Below are positions 16,761 to 25,352 of a DNA stretch of 27,385 nucleotides, one piece after another. The notes under the pieces were generated by a model. The model searched no databases and had not been told where the DNA came from. It saw only the letters and a program-made list of their open reading frames with translations. Numbering within the stretch: position 1 is the stretch's first letter; each line of letters opens with the position of its first letter. The stretch is from an uncultured bacterium. Lineage in GTDB: Bacteria > Bacillota > Clostridia > Lachnospirales > Lachnospiraceae. Where the stretch lies: contig CAJMPJ010000047.1 in assembly GCA_905215155.1 (NCBI GenBank), positions 1-27,385 on the forward strand. Reading direction: 5' to 3'. Position numbers and translations under genes: made by a program.

Positions 16761-19046
16761 TTATTTTTGATTTAATGCATCAATCAGCTGCTGTAACATT
16801 TCCCGTTTTATCCCCGGAATAAAGCTTAACATCTGACGAAGGGGCATTCCCTCCATGGTGGCCTGCATCATCTCATGGTTCACTGCACCGCTGCTGTCTT
16901 GTGCGTTTTCCTCCATTTCCCTGGCCTGGGTGCCTGCAAACATCTGCTTCTGTGCCGCTTCAAGAATGGCTTTTCCTTTGGGATCTTTCATGATATCTCC
17001 TATTGTAGAGTTAAAATCGTATACGACAGGCACAGCTTCTGTGGATTCAACGGTAACCGTGGAGGATAATATCCTTTCTCTTACTGATTTTGCAATATGA
17101 ATCGTATATTCCCCACTTAATACATGCCAGTCATGGAGCCTCATATCCCAATAGGCGAATGCTCTCTTATCTAATACAAACGTTACTGTCTTTGTCTCGT
17201 TTGGCTCTAAGGCAACCTTTTCAAACCCTCTAAGTTCTATGACAGGACGTAAAACATTCCCTGATGCAGGAGTAACATAGAGCTGCACGACTTCTTTTCC
17301 TGCAATGGCTCCAGTATTGGTCACATCCACACTTACAGTAATCCGTTCCGTATCCTTTATGCTGTTTCTATCTACTTTCATATTGCGAAAGGCAAACTGG
17401 GTGTAAGATAATCCATAGCCAAAGGGAAACAGCACCTCTGCCTTTTTAGATTCATAATACCGGTAGCCAACAAATACCCCTTCCCGGTATTCCACTGTAT
17501 CGCCCTCTCCCTGATAAAAGAGATAAGACGGATTGTCTTCCAGCTTCAGGGGAAATGTTTCCGCCAGCCTGCCACTGGGATTGACCTCCCCATATAGTAC
17601 CTTTACGACTGCTTCCCCAATCGCCTGACCGCCCAGATATGCCTCAATTAAGCCTTTTACTTTATGGACCCAGGGCATTTCCACAGGCGATCCATTGTGC
17701 AATACTACAATGGTATTGGGCTGAACCTCACAGATTTCCCGGATCAGCTCATTCTGGCAATCCGGCAGGCGCATATGCTTTCTGTCATAACCTTCCGACT
17801 CAAAGTTATCCGGAAGTCCTGCAAAAATAACAGCAGCTTCCGCATTTCCAGCGGCATCAACAGCTTTATTTTTTAATTCCTCTATGGTTGCATCCTTGTC
17901 TGTCTGATAACCTTGTTCATAAGTGATCTTTAACCCTGACGCTGCGGCCGCTTCCAGCGCAGAGGTTACCTTAAAGCTGTTGATATGGGAACTTCCTCCG
18001 CCCTGATAACGTGGCTTTTCAGCAAATTCTCCAATAAAAGCAACTCTTCTCTCCCTGGAAAGAGGCAGCACATTCTCTTCATTTTTCAATAATACGATTG
18101 ACGCTTCCGCTGCCTTTTCTGCCAGCGCGTGGTCTCTCTCCCGGTCAAATACTGCATTCTCATCCTTGTTTTCCCAGTAGCGGTATATTACATCTAAGAT
18201 TCGGGCACAGGCTTTATCCAGTACTTCTTCCTCTAACTCCCCACTCTTTACAGCTTCTGCGATGAGGGCATCATTAACCCCGCCGCTTCCCGGCATCTCC
18301 AAATCCATTCCTGCTTTTAATCCCAGGACTCTGTCATTTACTGCCCCCCAGTCACTTACTACATAGCCGTCAAATCCCCATTCCTTTCGCAGTATATCGG
18401 TTAGATAGACCGGATTTTCCGAGGCATAAACGCCATTAATTTTATTATAAGAACACATAACCGTCCAGGGCTTACTCAACCTTACGGCACCTTCAAAGGC
18501 CGCCAGATAAATTTCCCTCAGCGTTCTCTCATCTGCTTCGGAGGAACTGGTCATTCTTCTATGCTCTTGATTGTTGGCAAGAAAATGCTTAATGCTGGTG
18601 CCGATGTTTTTGCTTTGTACGCCCCGAATAAAGGCACCTGCCATTTCGGAAGCCACATAAGGATCTTCTGAATAATATTCAAAATTACGTCCGCACAGCG
18701 GGGAACGCTTGATATTCACTGCAGGGCCTAATATCACGCCTACCCCCTCTGCCTGGCACTCCTCTCCGATCGCTTCACCGATCTCTGTCATCAATTCTCT
18801 GTCAAAACTCGCAGCGGTCGCACAGCCTGCGGGAAAGCAAACTGCCTGGATGCTCTCATTTACCCCCAGATGATCCGCTTTCACATCTTGTTTTCTTAAT
18901 CCATGAGGTCCATCGGAAAGCATTACTTTCGGAATATGAAGCCTTTGTATTTCTTTTGTATTCCAAAAATTTTCACCCGAACATAATCCGGCTTTTTCTT
19001 CCAATGTCATTTTACCAATCAATTCCCTAATTTGTTCTGATTTCAT
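16761..19046 (-). CDS. GH3 beta-glucosidase with fibronectin-III-like domain and extra C-terminal module
   Basis: This 761-residue cytoplasmic enzyme removes beta-linked glucose (or a similar sugar) from the non-reducing end of glycosides. The GH3 barrel holds the nucleophile D232 in GYVVSDWGAVNDR. The second domain has the candidate acid/base E418 in FESEGYDRKHMRLPDC, and a fibronectin-III-like domain follows (EVVQLYVTPA, FAYWD). From S680 to the end lies an appendix starting STIGDIMKDPKGKAILE and ending QQLIDALNQK that is not part of the GH3 fold and resembles the end of the GH78 protein upstream. The ATG at 19046 has AAAGGAG 6 bases before it. No signal peptide. It follows GH78 by 39 bases in one operon. 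Exact aglycone unknown. Confidence 0.92.
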   Translation of the reverse strand: MKSEQIRELIGKMTLEEKAGLCSGENFWNTKEIQRLHIPKVMLSDGPHGLRKQDVKADHLGVNESIQAVCFPAGCATAASFDRELMTEIGEAIGEECQAEGVGVILGPAVNIKRSPLCGRNFEYYSEDPYVASEMAGAFIRGVQSKNIGTSIKHFLANNQEHRRMTSSSEADERTLREIYLAAFEGAVRLSKPWTVMCSYNKINGVYASENPVYLTDILRKEWGFDGYVVSDWGAVNDRVLGLKAGMDLEMPGSGGVNDALIAEAVKSGELEEEVLDKACARILDVIYRYWENKDENAVFDRERDHALAEKAAEASIVLLKNEENVLPLSRERRVAFIGEFAEKPRYQGGGSSHINSFKVTSALEAAAASGLKITYEQGYQTDKDATIEELKNKAVDAAGNAEAAVIFAGLPDNFESEGYDRKHMRLPDCQNELIREICEVQPNTIVVLHNGSPVEMPWVHKVKGLIEAYLGGQAIGEAVVKVLYGEVNPSGRLAETFPLKLEDNPSYLFYQGEGDTVEYREGVFVGYRYYESKKAEVLFPFGYGLSYTQFAFRNMKVDRNSIKDTERITVSVDVTNTGAIAGKEVVQLYVTPASGNVLRPVIELRGFEKVALEPNETKTVTFVLDKRAFAYWDMRLHDWHVLSGEYTIHIAKSVRERILSSTVTVESTEAVPVVYDFNSTIGDIMKDPKGKAILEAAQKQMFAGTQAREMEENAQDSSGAVNHEMMQATMEGMPLRQMLSFIPGIKREMLQQLIDALNQK

Positions 19047-19085
19047 CTTTTTCTCCTTTATAAACAAACGATTTGGACGTATTCT

Positions 19086-21827
19086 TCACGATTCGGATTG
19101 ATTCAGCACATCGAGAACCATTTTTAACAGAGGTTCTAAGGACGGCGCCTGTACAAGCAGCTCTGTTAAAGTAAATCCATAAGCATACTGGATCATGGGA
19201 GTTTCAAAAAATCCCGGAACGGCCTGTTCTATCATCTCTCTTGCAACCGGCTCTCCGGCAAGTTCTCCTAACGTAGAATCCATGGTGAAACGCTTTATTT
19301 CCAATTCCGTATCCGTATCATATTCAAAGAAATAGCTTCCTGATCCCAATTCGACCTCTCCCTCTTTTTCCGGAAGATAAAGGATGGCCGTGGTATTCAC
19401 AGGAATTTCTACTTTTACTGTGATTTTACCGTTCTTACATTTCCATTCACTTCGGATACAGCCATAAACCGATTCAAAGGAGGCACACACCCAGGTGATC
19501 CCTTTGATAAACATTGGTTTGATATAGAATTTTTTGTATCCCGCCTCTATGCCATTGATCCCTGCCAATTTTTTATACATCCATTCTCCGATGGAGCCAT
19601 ATGCATAATGATTTAAGGAATTCATTCCCGATTGTTCAAAGTCCCCGTTCGGCAAAATGGAATTCCAACGCTCCCAAATGGTAGTCGCCCCTTTTTTCAC
19701 TGCATACAGCCAGGAAGGATAATCTTCTTTTAAAAAGAGAACTCCGGCAAGATCATGCATCTTATGATCGGATAAGGCATGACAAATGTATGGGGTACCG
19801 ACAAATCCGGTGCTCATATGGTTTTTATGGGCGCCAATATTACTCTCAAGCAGCTTTGCAATGCGCTCTTTATCTTTTTTCCAGGCCAAATCAAAATGCA
19901 GCGCTAAGGTAAGTGCTGTCTGGGTTTCTCCTACCATTCTTCCTGTAACCGTAAAATACTCCTTCCGAAAGATATTTAAAACCCTTTTGTACCGCTTCCC
20001 ATACTCTCTGGCATCTTCCTTTTTTCCAAGCACCAGAGCTGACTTTTTTACAATATCCATGGAATAGAGATAATATGCATTGGCAATCAGATAACGGTCG
20101 GTTGCTCCTGACCGGTCCACCAATTCTTCCTTATCCAATGCAAGCCAATCCCCGTATTGATAACCGCTCATCCATAGACCGTTACTTTCCGTATGGTTAG
20201 TCATATAATCGACCCAGCCCTTCATTGACTCATACTGTTCTTCTAATATGCGCTTATCCCCATAGGTTTCATACATGACCCAGGGTACTATGGTTGCAGC
20301 ATCACTCCATGCCGCTGCACTGTAGCTCCCTAAAACGTCAGGTACAACATGAGGTACAGCTCCATCCTCCAATTGTTCCGATGCCAAATCATGCAGCCAC
20401 TTTGTAAAAAATCTTGCTGTATTCCGGATATAGGCTGCCGTCCCTGCAAATACCTGTGCCTCTCCCGTCCAGCCAAGTCTTTCATCTCTTTGGGGGCAAT
20501 CCGTTGGTATATCTACAAAGTTATCGCTCTGCCCCCAATAAATATTGCTTTGGAGCTGATTTACCATGGCATTGGAACAACGAAACGTTCCCGTATCTGC
20601 CATATCCGTATGGATCGCACAAGCAGTAAAATCTTCCGGAAAAATCTCATTTAGCCCCTCGATGCAAATATATTGGAATCCATGAAAGGTAAAATGGGGA
20701 ATAAAGGTCTGTTCACTGCCGTCACAGATATAAATATCTTCTGATATGGCAGCCCGAAGAGTCTCCGGATAAAAGTTTCCATATTTATCCAGAGTTTCTG
20801 CGTGGCGGATTTTAATTCGCTGTCCTTTCTCCCCCTTAACTTTAAACTCTACAAACCCTGAAATATTCTGACCGAAATCAATCACTTTTTCTTTTTTGGG
20901 AGTTTCCATATATTCCTTTGCCGGAAAGCGTTTTTTGATTCGTACCGGCTCGGATTCCTGGGAAACCAGGCGGCCTTTGTCAAAAACCCCCTCTTCCTTT
21001 AAAACTGCAACCGCCTGACCCTGAAATTTCTTTTCCGCCAGGCTGTCATAGGTTTCTCCCATATAAAACTCCGCACTCCTGATGGGTCCCGTATATACAC
21101 TCCAGGTGCCATCTGTTGACAGAACTTCTTTGCTGCCATCTTCATAAGCAATGTGAACCTCTGCCAACACAGCCGTTCTGTCCCCGTATTGATTGGGAGT
21201 ACAGGTAAAGGATAAATACCCTTTATACCAGCCATTTGCCACTGTGATCTCAATCTCATTCTCTTCCTGCAGGTATTCATCTGCCTTATAAGTCTGATAC
21301 TGGATTCTTTTTTTGTAATTGGTCCAGCCCGGTGCAAGATAGGTATCTCCTACCTTCCTGTCATTGATCTTTATTTCATAAATCCCTAAAGCAGTGGCAA
21401 AAATACGAACTGATTTCACAGCTTTATTGATGTGAAATTTTTTGGTGAAAATTGCACAAGCCGTCTCTTCCTGCAAAAGTTCATGGGTGATCCAGTTTGC
21501 TTTAAAATTGGTTCCCTTTAGAATTCCTGTCTCAAAGCTCCCTGTTCCAACGGCTTCATTTCCCAGATTATCATACACCTTTACCATCAAATGGTATTGC
21601 TTTTCTGCTTCTAATTCTTTCCCTTCATAGGTCACCAAAACAGAATCGTCTTTTTCTACCTTTTGAGTATTCCACACTTCCCCTTCGTTGTCTGAAACGA
21701 TGATCTGATAGGCACTTTGCATCACATTTTTATCTTCCGATTTTAGTTTCCAAGAAAATCTCGGCCTCTTAATATCCATTCCAATTGGGTTTACCTGATA
21801 CTCTGTTGTCAAATCATATAAATTCAC
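19086..21827 (-). CDS. GH78 alpha-L-rhamnosidase with extra C-terminal module
   Basis: This 913-residue cytoplasmic enzyme should release terminal alpha-L-rhamnose from glycosides. N-terminal beta domains open with the family-typical NPIGMDIKRPRFSWKL and include an IYEIKINDRKVGDTYLAPGW carbohydrate-binding-like segment and DFGQNISGFVEF. The (alpha/alpha)6 barrel carries DCPQRDERLGWTGEAQ; by position D443 and E449 correspond to the conserved acidic pair including the general acid. TTIWERWNS and NHYAYGSIGEWMY follow. Residues 851-913 (from STLGELAGEPVAREMIE) form a small helical appendix shared with the GH3 protein. The start is GTG with GGAGG 7 bases upstream. It is divergent from an AraC regulator and first in the operon with GH3. 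Confidence 0.94.
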   Translation of the reverse strand: MNLYDLTTEYQVNPIGMDIKRPRFSWKLKSEDKNVMQSAYQIIVSDNEGEVWNTQKVEKDDSVLVTYEGKELEAEKQYHLMVKVYDNLGNEAVGTGSFETGILKGTNFKANWITHELLQEETACAIFTKKFHINKAVKSVRIFATALGIYEIKINDRKVGDTYLAPGWTNYKKRIQYQTYKADEYLQEENEIEITVANGWYKGYLSFTCTPNQYGDRTAVLAEVHIAYEDGSKEVLSTDGTWSVYTGPIRSAEFYMGETYDSLAEKKFQGQAVAVLKEEGVFDKGRLVSQESEPVRIKKRFPAKEYMETPKKEKVIDFGQNISGFVEFKVKGEKGQRIKIRHAETLDKYGNFYPETLRAAISEDIYICDGSEQTFIPHFTFHGFQYICIEGLNEIFPEDFTACAIHTDMADTGTFRCSNAMVNQLQSNIYWGQSDNFVDIPTDCPQRDERLGWTGEAQVFAGTAAYIRNTARFFTKWLHDLASEQLEDGAVPHVVPDVLGSYSAAAWSDAATIVPWVMYETYGDKRILEEQYESMKGWVDYMTNHTESNGLWMSGYQYGDWLALDKEELVDRSGATDRYLIANAYYLYSMDIVKKSALVLGKKEDAREYGKRYKRVLNIFRKEYFTVTGRMVGETQTALTLALHFDLAWKKDKERIAKLLESNIGAHKNHMSTGFVGTPYICHALSDHKMHDLAGVLFLKEDYPSWLYAVKKGATTIWERWNSILPNGDFEQSGMNSLNHYAYGSIGEWMYKKLAGINGIEAGYKKFYIKPMFIKGITWVCASFESVYGCIRSEWKCKNGKITVKVEIPVNTTAILYLPEKEGEVELGSGSYFFEYDTDTELEIKRFTMDSTLGELAGEPVAREMIEQAVPGFFETPMIQYAYGFTLTELLVQAPSLEPLLKMVLDVLNQSES

Positions 21828-21886
21828 TTGTTATCCTCCACTCCCGGCATGATGATAATCCATGGAACACGATCATCAAAATCCGT

Positions 21887-21910
21887 AATTTTATATTGCA
21901 TTTTTGTTTC
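21887..21910 (-). promoter_or_regulatory. Shared 24-nt element, copy 1 (upstream of GH78)
   Basis: On the minus strand this block contains the core AACAAAAATGCAATATAAA. It matches a block upstream of the GPH symporter (24667-24690) at 19 of 24 positions with no gaps. It lies in the divergent region between GH78 and the AraC gene. Candidate AraC operator; AT-rich chance similarity is the alternative. Confidence 0.4.
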
Positions 21911-21973
21911 AATTCATATAAATTTGTTGTAGAAACATACTATTTTATTAAAATCACCTCATTGGAGGCTCAA

Positions 21974-23188
21974 ATGAAAGATATAGAAAGTTTCTGCCAA
22001 TACTTTTACAGGGATGCCTTAATTCCCGTCTATATTTATAAAAACCACAATTGGGTGACCTCTATTCCAACCCAATCCCCAATTACCCGCCCGCCTGCCA
22101 TTTATTTAGAAACCTTATGGCAGCAGACCTCCCCTGTTTCTTATATTACAACCAGCTTCCATTCCTTTTTTGGGTGCATCCGGTTCAAAGAAGACCCAAG
22201 CATTCAGTTTGTGATCGGCCCTGTCAGTAATGTTCCCTATTCTGAAGAAGTTTTACGCATGATGCATCGGGAATATTTTGTTTCACCCAATGAACGGAAA
22301 GGGTTCCATTCCTTTTTTTCAAATATTTCAACCATGACGCTAAAATCCTTTTTGAATAAACTGTTATTTTTCCAGTACGCATTAAACCAAACGCCGCTGC
22401 TCTTACCTAATATTATTGACACGAATCTGTCCCAGACTCTATGCAGCATCGCAAATGAGCAGGCAGAAAACATGTATAGAGACAAAGAAAATGGCTCCTT
22501 TAACAATTCTTATGAAATAGAGCAGAAACTGACCAGTCTGATAGAAAACGGTAACGTAGAAGAATTTAAAAACTATGCGTCTGATATCTCAACCATCCAT
22601 GAAGGCATTATAGCCTCAACCCCCATCCGCCAGGCAAAAAACACCTCCATTGTTATGATCACTCTAGCCACTCGTGCGGCGATCCGAGGGGGACTTCCCA
22701 AAGATACCGCTTTTCAATTATCTGATTTGTATATTCAGAAAACGGAACAGCTTACCACCATGGAATCCATTTATCAATTAAATTATAATGCTCTATATGA
22801 CTTTACCTGCCGGGTATCCGAATCCCAGATTCCGGTTGCCAGTGATGATGCCATACAAAAAGCGATCCATTATGTTTTAGAAAATACCAATGTCCGTCTG
22901 ACTGTTTCAGATGTTGCCTCTTACCTGGGCTTCAGCCGCTCCTATTTTTCCCATCGCTTCAAACAAACCCTGGGCTTTGATTTAAGTGCATTTATTGTCC
23001 GCTGCAAACTGGAAGAATCCAAATACCTGCTGGCATATACCGAAAAAAGTATCAGTGAGATCAGTAACTATTTATGCTTTTCCAGCCAGAGCCATTTTCA
23101 GACTGTATTTAAAAAACAATACGGCACCACGCCTTATGATTACCGTAAAAATCCTCAGACTTTACAAAAGAGGCATTTAATCCGATAA
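21974..23188 (+). CDS. AraC-family transcriptional regulator of the rhamnoside locus
   Basis: This 404-residue protein has a long N-terminal effector region of unassigned family (FHSFFGCIRFKEDPSIQFVI, then GPVSNVPYSEEV) and a C-terminal AraC double HTH at about residues 295-393, with LTVSDVASYLGFSRSYFSHR and ISEISNYLCFSSQSHFQTVF. The ATG at 21974 was chosen because GGAGG lies 5 bases upstream; the longer open frame from 21785 runs antisense into the GH78 gene and has no start signal. It is divergent from the GH78-GH3 operon and convergent with the symporter gene, with 12 bases of 3' overlap. Control of both is inferred. Confidence 0.93.
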   Translation: MKDIESFCQYFYRDALIPVYIYKNHNWVTSIPTQSPITRPPAIYLETLWQQTSPVSYITTSFHSFFGCIRFKEDPSIQFVIGPVSNVPYSEEVLRMMHREYFVSPNERKGFHSFFSNISTMTLKSFLNKLLFFQYALNQTPLLLPNIIDTNLSQTLCSIANEQAENMYRDKENGSFNNSYEIEQKLTSLIENGNVEEFKNYASDISTIHEGIIASTPIRQAKNTSIVMITLATRAAIRGGLPKDTAFQLSDLYIQKTEQLTTMESIYQLNYNALYDFTCRVSESQIPVASDDAIQKAIHYVLENTNVRLTVSDVASYLGFSRSYFSHRFKQTLGFDLSAFIVRCKLEESKYLLAYTEKSISEISNYLCFSSQSHFQTVFKKQYGTTPYDYRKNPQTLQKRHLIR

Positions 23189-24574
23189 AGACTTTTCCTT
23201 TCTTTCCTTTAACTCTTTTACAATTTTCGGATAAATTTCTTCCAACTTATATTTTTTGAAGAGGATGAACATGATAACAAACAAAATCAGAGGGACATAA
23301 ATGGAAAATGCAAAAATGGCATAAATGGCGCTATCGGGCTGAACCTTTAATGCCCCATTATAAGAACCCAAAGCCAAAAGCCATCCAATTAAGGAGCCTC
23401 CGATCCCCCACCCAATCTTAGCACCAAAGGAACTGGCACTATTGGTCATTCCTACAAGCTTCTTTCCGTGTAACCACTCATTATATTCCACACAATTGTT
23501 TACAAGCGCTCCTAATAAACACATGATGGGAATATTGGCAAACGTCATCAATCCGCCGGCCACAAGACAGGAAACGATACTATATGGGGTAAACGATCTG
23601 ATGATTCCTCCCAATATCCCAATGACACAGCAGATTTGATTTGTTTTGGCCATTCCATATTTTTTTGCCAATGGTCCAACCGCTGCAAAGCCTAAAAAAG
23701 TAGGAATCAATCCAATCCCTCCCATTAAGGCAATCAGATTTTCATTTCCCAAAACCCATTTTGCAAAATACGTTCCTCCAGAACTATTCAGACCATAGGA
23801 GACATTCAAACATAAATTGGCTGCCAGCATAATCACCCAATATTTATTTTTAAACAATAATTTAATTGCTTCAAAGAATGGCGTTTTTTCCTCCTCTTCT
23901 TTTGTTTCATCAATGCTTTCCTCACGGGAGGTTTTATACAGAAGCAACAGGGAAAGTCCTGAAATGACCGCAAAGATTACTCCCAGCCTAATCCAGGCTT
24001 CCTGGGTTCCTCCCAGCATATTGGTAATCGGAATCAAAAGTATGGAGACAGCCATTCCGGCCACATAACCGGAAGCTGCTCTTGCAATCCCTATTTTGCC
24101 GCGCTCCTCCACACTTTTTGTACGAGTGGCCATAATCGCTCCATAGGGAATTGCAACTGCGGTGTATGCGACACAGGTAATCAAGATATTTGTAAGAAAG
24201 ACATAAATATTTTGTATCATCGGGGATACATTTTTAGGCACTGTGAAAATCAAAACAATTGCAGCTGCCGATGGCAGAGCCATTCTTAGAAACCACGGAC
24301 GGCATTTTCCATGGGCTGATTTTGTGGAATCCACGATTTTCCCCATAAATAAATCTGCAAATGCATCCAATATCTTTACGATTAAAAGCAGTGTTGCCAC
24401 CATTCCTGCCGCAAGACCCACCTTATCCGTATAAAAATAAGTCAGCTGCCCTACCAGACCGCTTAAGATATTCAGCGATATCTGTCCCGAACTATCCCCC
24501 AGATAGTCTAAAGCCGTCATGGTTTTTTGTATTCCCATGCTGTCTACACCAAGTTCTTTCTTTTTCCCCACCAT
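23177..24574 (-). CDS. GPH-family (glycoside-pentoside-hexuronide) cation symporter
   Basis: This 465-residue, roughly 12-segment membrane protein belongs to the MelB-like GPH group of the major facilitator superfamily, which imports glycosides with a cation and without phosphorylation. The N-terminus has the family pattern LDYLGDSSGQISLNIL, and KILDAFADLFMGKIVDST and HGKCRPWFLRMALP match the conserved loop after helix 2. An acidic and lysine-rich loop (EESIDETKEEEEK) separates the two halves. GGAG lies 8 bases before the ATG. Next to the GH78 and GH3 genes it is the obvious importer of intact rhamnosyl-glycosides. Substrate inferred from context. Confidence 0.93.
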   Translation of the reverse strand: MVGKKKELGVDSMGIQKTMTALDYLGDSSGQISLNILSGLVGQLTYFYTDKVGLAAGMVATLLLIVKILDAFADLFMGKIVDSTKSAHGKCRPWFLRMALPSAAAIVLIFTVPKNVSPMIQNIYVFLTNILITCVAYTAVAIPYGAIMATRTKSVEERGKIGIARAASGYVAGMAVSILLIPITNMLGGTQEAWIRLGVIFAVISGLSLLLLYKTSREESIDETKEEEEKTPFFEAIKLLFKNKYWVIMLAANLCLNVSYGLNSSGGTYFAKWVLGNENLIALMGGIGLIPTFLGFAAVGPLAKKYGMAKTNQICCVIGILGGIIRSFTPYSIVSCLVAGGLMTFANIPIMCLLGALVNNCVEYNEWLHGKKLVGMTNSASSFGAKIGWGIGGSLIGWLLALGSYNGALKVQPDSAIYAIFAFSIYVPLILFVIMFILFKKYKLEEIYPKIVKELKERKEKSLSD

Positions 24575-24648
24575 AATCCTTTCTCCTTTTCCTTACTCCT
24601 TCAGACATTTAAAATCCCCTTGTCATTACAACTCTTGTGTGTAGGATC

Positions 24649-24654
24649 ATTATA
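24649..24654 (-). promoter_or_regulatory. -10 element of the symporter gene
   Basis: The minus strand has a perfect TATAAT 75 bases before the start codon with no acceptable -35 at 17 bp. A 10-bp palindrome GAGCATGCTC (24655-24664) abuts it upstream, and the shared 24-nt element follows directly. This layout suits activator-dependent expression. Confidence 0.5.
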
Positions 24655-24666
24655 GAGCATGCTCGG

Positions 24667-24690
24667 AATTCTATATTTCATATTTGTTCT
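24667..24690 (-). promoter_or_regulatory. Shared 24-nt element, copy 2 (upstream of the symporter)
   Basis: On the minus strand the block contains the core AACAAATATGAAATATAGA, 19 of 24 identical to the block upstream of GH78. Its downstream edge is 12 bases from the TATAAT, so it covers the -35 position, as class II AraC activator sites do. Confidence 0.45.
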
Positions 24691-24764
24691 CTATTTTACA
24701 TTATTGTTTTGGACAATCTGCTTACTATTTTCTTTTGTTTTCCGCAAACGATATGTAACATGCA

Positions 24765-24810
24765 CAAAAAAATAGAAGGAAAGCCATTCATTCTTCTGCT
24801 TTCCTTCTAT
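24765..24810 (-). terminator. Rho-independent terminator of the UPF0178-DUF1275 operon
   Basis: A perfect 13-bp inverted repeat (ATAGAAGGAAAGC / GCTTTCCTTCTAT) with a 13-base loop; on the minus strand it is followed by seven Ts. It lies 56 bases beyond the UPF0178 stop. Confidence 0.9.
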
Positions 24811-24866
24811 TAAACCATCATTAAATTTTCATCCCCGGATTAGAGGTTTGTCTGGTGCAAAAGCTG

Positions 24867-25328
24867 CTATAACTGCTCCGCAGATTTTGAAGCATAGGCA
24901 ATCAAGGATCGAAATGACTCTTCAAAATGCTTATCATCTTCGGGAGTTCTTTTTCTTGGCCCGCTGAGATGATTTTTGGATTTGGCTCTCCTTGCCGCCT
25001 TTGCCATGTGGCGTTCCATGAGAAGCTGGTCGATATTGTCATTGGTATACCATCTTCCGGATTGATGAATGGCATAGGCCCTCTTTCCCAATGCCATTGC
25101 TGCCACACCATAATCCTGCGTTACCACAATATCACCCGGTCTGCACAGATTCACCAATGCAAAATCCACCGCATCCGCCCCTGCACCGATGATTTTTATT
25201 TCGCTATACCCAGACTGTAATACATGATTCGTATCGCACAGAAGGCATACTGCTATTTTATTTTCTGCTGCTGCCTTTTCCACGATCCGAACTACCGGAC
25301 AGGCATCTGCATCCACATAGATCTTCAT
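24867..25328 (-). CDS. UPF0178 (YaiI/YqxD, DUF188) family protein
   Basis: This 153-residue cytoplasmic protein matches the UPF0178 family over its full length: MKIYVDADACPV at the start, GADAVDFALVNLCRPGDIVV and TQDYGVAAMALGKRAYAIH in the middle, and GPRKRTPEDDKHF near the end. The acidic residues in the opening VDADACP and in VTQDYG recall PIN-like nuclease folds, but no function is established that I know of. AAGGA lies 7 bases before the ATG. It starts 24 bases after the DUF1275 gene, so the two are co-transcribed. Confidence 0.93.
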   Translation of the reverse strand: MKIYVDADACPVVRIVEKAAAENKIAVCLLCDTNHVLQSGYSEIKIIGAGADAVDFALVNLCRPGDIVVTQDYGVAAMALGKRAYAIHQSGRWYTNDNIDQLLMERHMAKAARRAKSKNHLSGPRKRTPEDDKHFEESFRSLIAYASKSAEQL

Positions 25329-25352
25329 TTCATTCCTTCCCCGAAACAGCTT

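Noticed and set aside
21785..21973. Upstream extension of the AraC frame starting inside the GH78 gene
   Set aside because: The extension overlaps the GH78 start on the other strand, has no ribosome binding site and does not resemble AraC proteins. The ATG at 21974 has GGAGG in the right place.
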